DNA of 64,000 nt from Pseudomonadota bacterium (GTDB lineage: Bacteria; Pseudomonadota; Alphaproteobacteria; UBA2136; JASBTF01), in assembly GCA_030148545.1 (NCBI GenBank), contig JASBTF010000003.1, positions 1 to 64,000 of the forward strand. The letters run 5' to 3'. The notes below the pieces were generated by a model. The model worked only from the letters and a program-made list of their open reading frames with translations, made no database searches and was not told where the DNA came from. Shown here piece after piece: positions 62,199 to 64,000 of the stretch. The position numbers were made by a program, and so were the translations under genes. Each line of letters begins with the position of its first letter. The stretch's first letter is position 1.

Positions 62199-64000
62199 GT
62201 AGTTTCTCCTTTATTTAAGTTTTTAAAATGTCTGCCTTCCCATAGGTAATAAACAACGGGAATAACAATGAGGGTGAGGATGGTGGTGCTGGTCATACCG
62301 CCAAGCATTGGTAATGCGATACGGCGCATCACATCTGAGCCAAGCCCTTCGGTGATGAAGATAGGAGCAAGACCAACAAATATGGTCAGCACCGTCATCA
62401 ATTTTGGACGCACCCTGAGAACCGCGCCATGCACAACGGCATCAAACAGTTCTTTTAGATCTTTTGGTGGGTGTTGGCGCACTTGATGATCGATATATAA
62501 AAGCATCACAACGGCTGTTTCTGCGGCTATACCGCCCAGCGCGATAAAGCCAACGCCTACGGCTACCGAGAAGTTATATCCTGCCAAGTATAACGCCCAT
62601 ACACCACCAATTAAACCGAATGGTAATGAGAGCATCACCATCAATGTGCGATCCAACCTGCCAAAATGCAGCATCAGTAACACAAAGATAATCATGATGG
62701 CGGACGGTACGGCAATTCGCATACGGGATTCTGCTTCAAGCATTTGCTCAAATTGCCCTGACCATTCAACCGCATAACCGGCTGGCAGTTTGACTTTATT
62801 AGCAACAACTTTTTGTGCCTCATCAACATATGAGCCGATATCCCGATCCGCGATATCAACAAATACCCAACCAGTAAGCCTTGCATTTTCCGACTTAATC
62901 ATTGGTGGGCCTTCCACAAATTCAATCTTGGCAAGCTCACCCAGCGGAATATGCTGACCTAGCGGTGTTGGTACTAAGATATTGGCAAGATCTTCTGGAT
63001 GCTCACGGAAAGGTCGTTCATAACGCAACATGATATTGTAACGCTCACGCCCTTGTACGGATTCTGATATTCTCATACCGCCAAGCGTGGTTTGTATTAC
63101 CTGCTGGAACATACCTAAATCAATATTCTGCCGCGCCAGTTCACCCCGATCAGGCGTGATTTCCAGATATTTCCCGCCAATCACACGATCTGCAAAGGCT
63201 GAACGTGTGCCTTCCACATCTTTCACGGCAGCTTCCACATCTAGCGCAATACGGCTGATTTCATTTAAATCTGCGCCGGATATCTTGATACCTGCCGGTG
63301 TACGAATACCGGTTGATATCATATCCATGCGGATTTTGATGGGATAGCCCCAGCTATTGACCAAGCCTGGAAGCTTCACAGCCTTATCCAGTTCTTTAAT
63401 TAGATCTTCAACGGTTAAGCCTTTGCGCCACTCATCCTTGGGTTTGAGCTTAATCCAGCTTTCAATCATGGAAATTGGTGCGGGATCTGTCGCTGTATCT
63501 GCACGACCAACCTTACCAAATACATGATGGACTTCCGGTACGGTTTTAATCAGTCGGTTGGTCTGCGATAGAATTTCCTTGGATTTGGTAATTGATACAC
63601 CTGGCAATGTGGTTGGCATATAAAGCAACTCACCTTCATACAAAGCTGGCATAAACTCCGAACCGGTACGCCATAAAGGAATTGCCATGCTAGCAAGCAA
63701 TGCACCGGCAACAGCGATAGTAACGAATTTACGGCGTAAGGCTGCATTCAACACCGGCTTGTAGATATGCACAAACCAGCGATTAATCGGATTATCTTCC
63801 TCGCGCTTGATTTTACCACGTACCAGCCACAGCATCAGCACCGGCACAACGGTCACTGACAGAATAGAGGCAAACGCCATGGCATAGGTTTTGGTAAAGG
63901 CCAATGGTGAGAATAAGCGGAAAGATTGGCCTGTAAGTGCAAATACTGGCAGAAATGACACGGTGATGATCAGCAATGAGAAAAATAGTCCTGGACCAAC
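62195..64000 (-). CDS. cusA: CusA/CzcA-family heavy-metal RND efflux pump, N-terminus beyond window
   Basis: Open to the window edge, upstream codons reading 'VGPGLFFS' before the track's TTG start, so about 602 residues of a ~1040-residue protein are present. Proton-driven trimeric pump. 'AFASILSVTVVPVLMLWLVR', 'WGYPIKIRMDMISTGIRTPA' and the C-terminal membrane block ('MLSLPFGLIGGVWALYLAGY') are typical of the HME-RND family. With CusF in the operon, copper/silver is the likely substrate. Confidence 0.93.
   Translation of the reverse strand, partial: VGPGLFFSLLIITVSFLPVFALTGQSFRLFSPLAFTKTYAMAFASILSVTVVPVLMLWLVRGKIKREEDNPINRWFVHIYKPVLNAALRRKFVTIAVAGALLASMAIPLWRTGSEFMPALYEGELLYMPTTLPGVSITKSKEILSQTNRLIKTVPEVHHVFGKVGRADTATDPAPISMIESWIKLKPKDEWRKGLTVEDLIKELDKAVKLPGLVNSWGYPIKIRMDMISTGIRTPAGIKISGADLNEISRIALDVEAAVKDVEGTRSAFADRVIGGKYLEITPDRGELARQNIDLGMFQQVIQTTLGGMRISESVQGRERYNIMLRYERPFREHPEDLANILVPTPLGQHIPLGELAKIEFVEGPPMIKSENARLTGWVFVDIADRDIGSYVDEAQKVVANKVKLPAGYAVEWSGQFEQMLEAESRMRIAVPSAIMIIFVLLMLHFGRLDRTLMVMLSLPFGLIGGVWALYLAGYNFSVAVGVGFIALGGIAAETAVVMLLYIDHQVRQHPPKDLKELFDAVVHGAVLRVRPKLMTVLTIFVGLAPIFITEGLGSDVMRRIALPMLGGMTSTTILTLIVIPVVYYLWEGRHFKNLNKGETT

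Noticed and set aside
1-64000. CRISPR array or rRNA operon
   Set aside because: No regularly spaced direct repeats and no rRNA-like sequence were seen.

Overview
This is a 64-kb bacterial chromosome segment. Most core proteins (DnaE, RpoD, GreA, the long Dcd-type dCTP deaminase, the short RNase G-like protein, the rnc-era-recO block) read as alphaproteobacterial. No 16S rRNA lies in the window, so a finer placement is not possible; a deep-branching, non-photosynthetic lineage is my guess. The fusA-tuf pair at the left edge is the exception: it reads as gammaproteobacterial and has a visibly higher GC and different codon choice. No other Calvin-cycle gene (for example prk) is present.

Layout. 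1-4.9 kb: fusA (partial), tuf, two unknown genes converging on one terminator, tRNA-Trp. 4.97-7.0 kb: cysS, grxC, rpsU. 7.1-11.8 kb: the most remarkable locus, an operon-like pair of a form I-like RuBisCO small subunit and a RuBisCO large-subunit homologue fused to an N-terminal XRE-type helix-turn-helix. The large-subunit part has lost every catalytic lysine and the metal ligands. A promoter overlapped by nested palindromes lies just upstream, followed by a CydX-like/DUF2474 miniprotein gene, cydB and cydA (short-Q-loop bd oxidase). 11.8-15.8 kb: a murD-like gene divergent from a murC-like gene, then hisS. 15.8-22.9 kb: a seven-gene type IV pilus/type II secretion-like cluster (ATPase, inner-membrane platform protein, PilN/PilO/PilP-like proteins, two pseudopilin-like proteins). 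23-30 kb: a small unknown gene, rpmH, an orphan RnfB-like ferredoxin, dcd, an RNase G-like gene, an O-antigen-ligase/TPR protein, an exported OmpA-like protein, tRNA-Asp.

30-38.4 kb: dnaB, a small HTH protein, rsmD, a histidine phosphatase, kdsB, then the tightly packed acpS-rnfH-lepB-rnc-era-recO operon. 38.4-42.6 kb (minus strand): greA-cysK-lysS-bolA-(gamma-glutamylcyclotransferase-like)-grxD. 42.9-47.1 kb: dnaG-rpoD-trxA. 47.1-48.1 kb: a small exported protein and an orphan VirB2/TrbC-like pilin. 48.3-56.7 kb: pnp, an unknown gene, a two-domain dehydrogenase and dnaE. 56.7-60.4 kb: a branched-chain-amino-acid-type binding protein divergent from a chemoreceptor, and a small membrane protein. 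60.4-64 kb: the broken C-terminal end of a serine recombinase abutting tRNA-Gln, then a copper/silver island (CusF-like, DUF2231 membrane protein, CusA partial).

Scattered through the first 17 kb are three copies of a ~90-bp intergenic repeat with three hairpins. Compensatory base changes between copies show that the structure is conserved. A fourth, diverged element lies beside tRNA-Trp.

The best candidate for an undescribed system is the XRE-RuBisCO fusion with its small subunit. I read it as a catalytically dead, form I-derived assembly turned into a DNA-binding, possibly metabolite-sensing regulator that controls its own promoter. The sequence supports the fusion, the lost residues and the palindromes directly; the regulatory role is inference.
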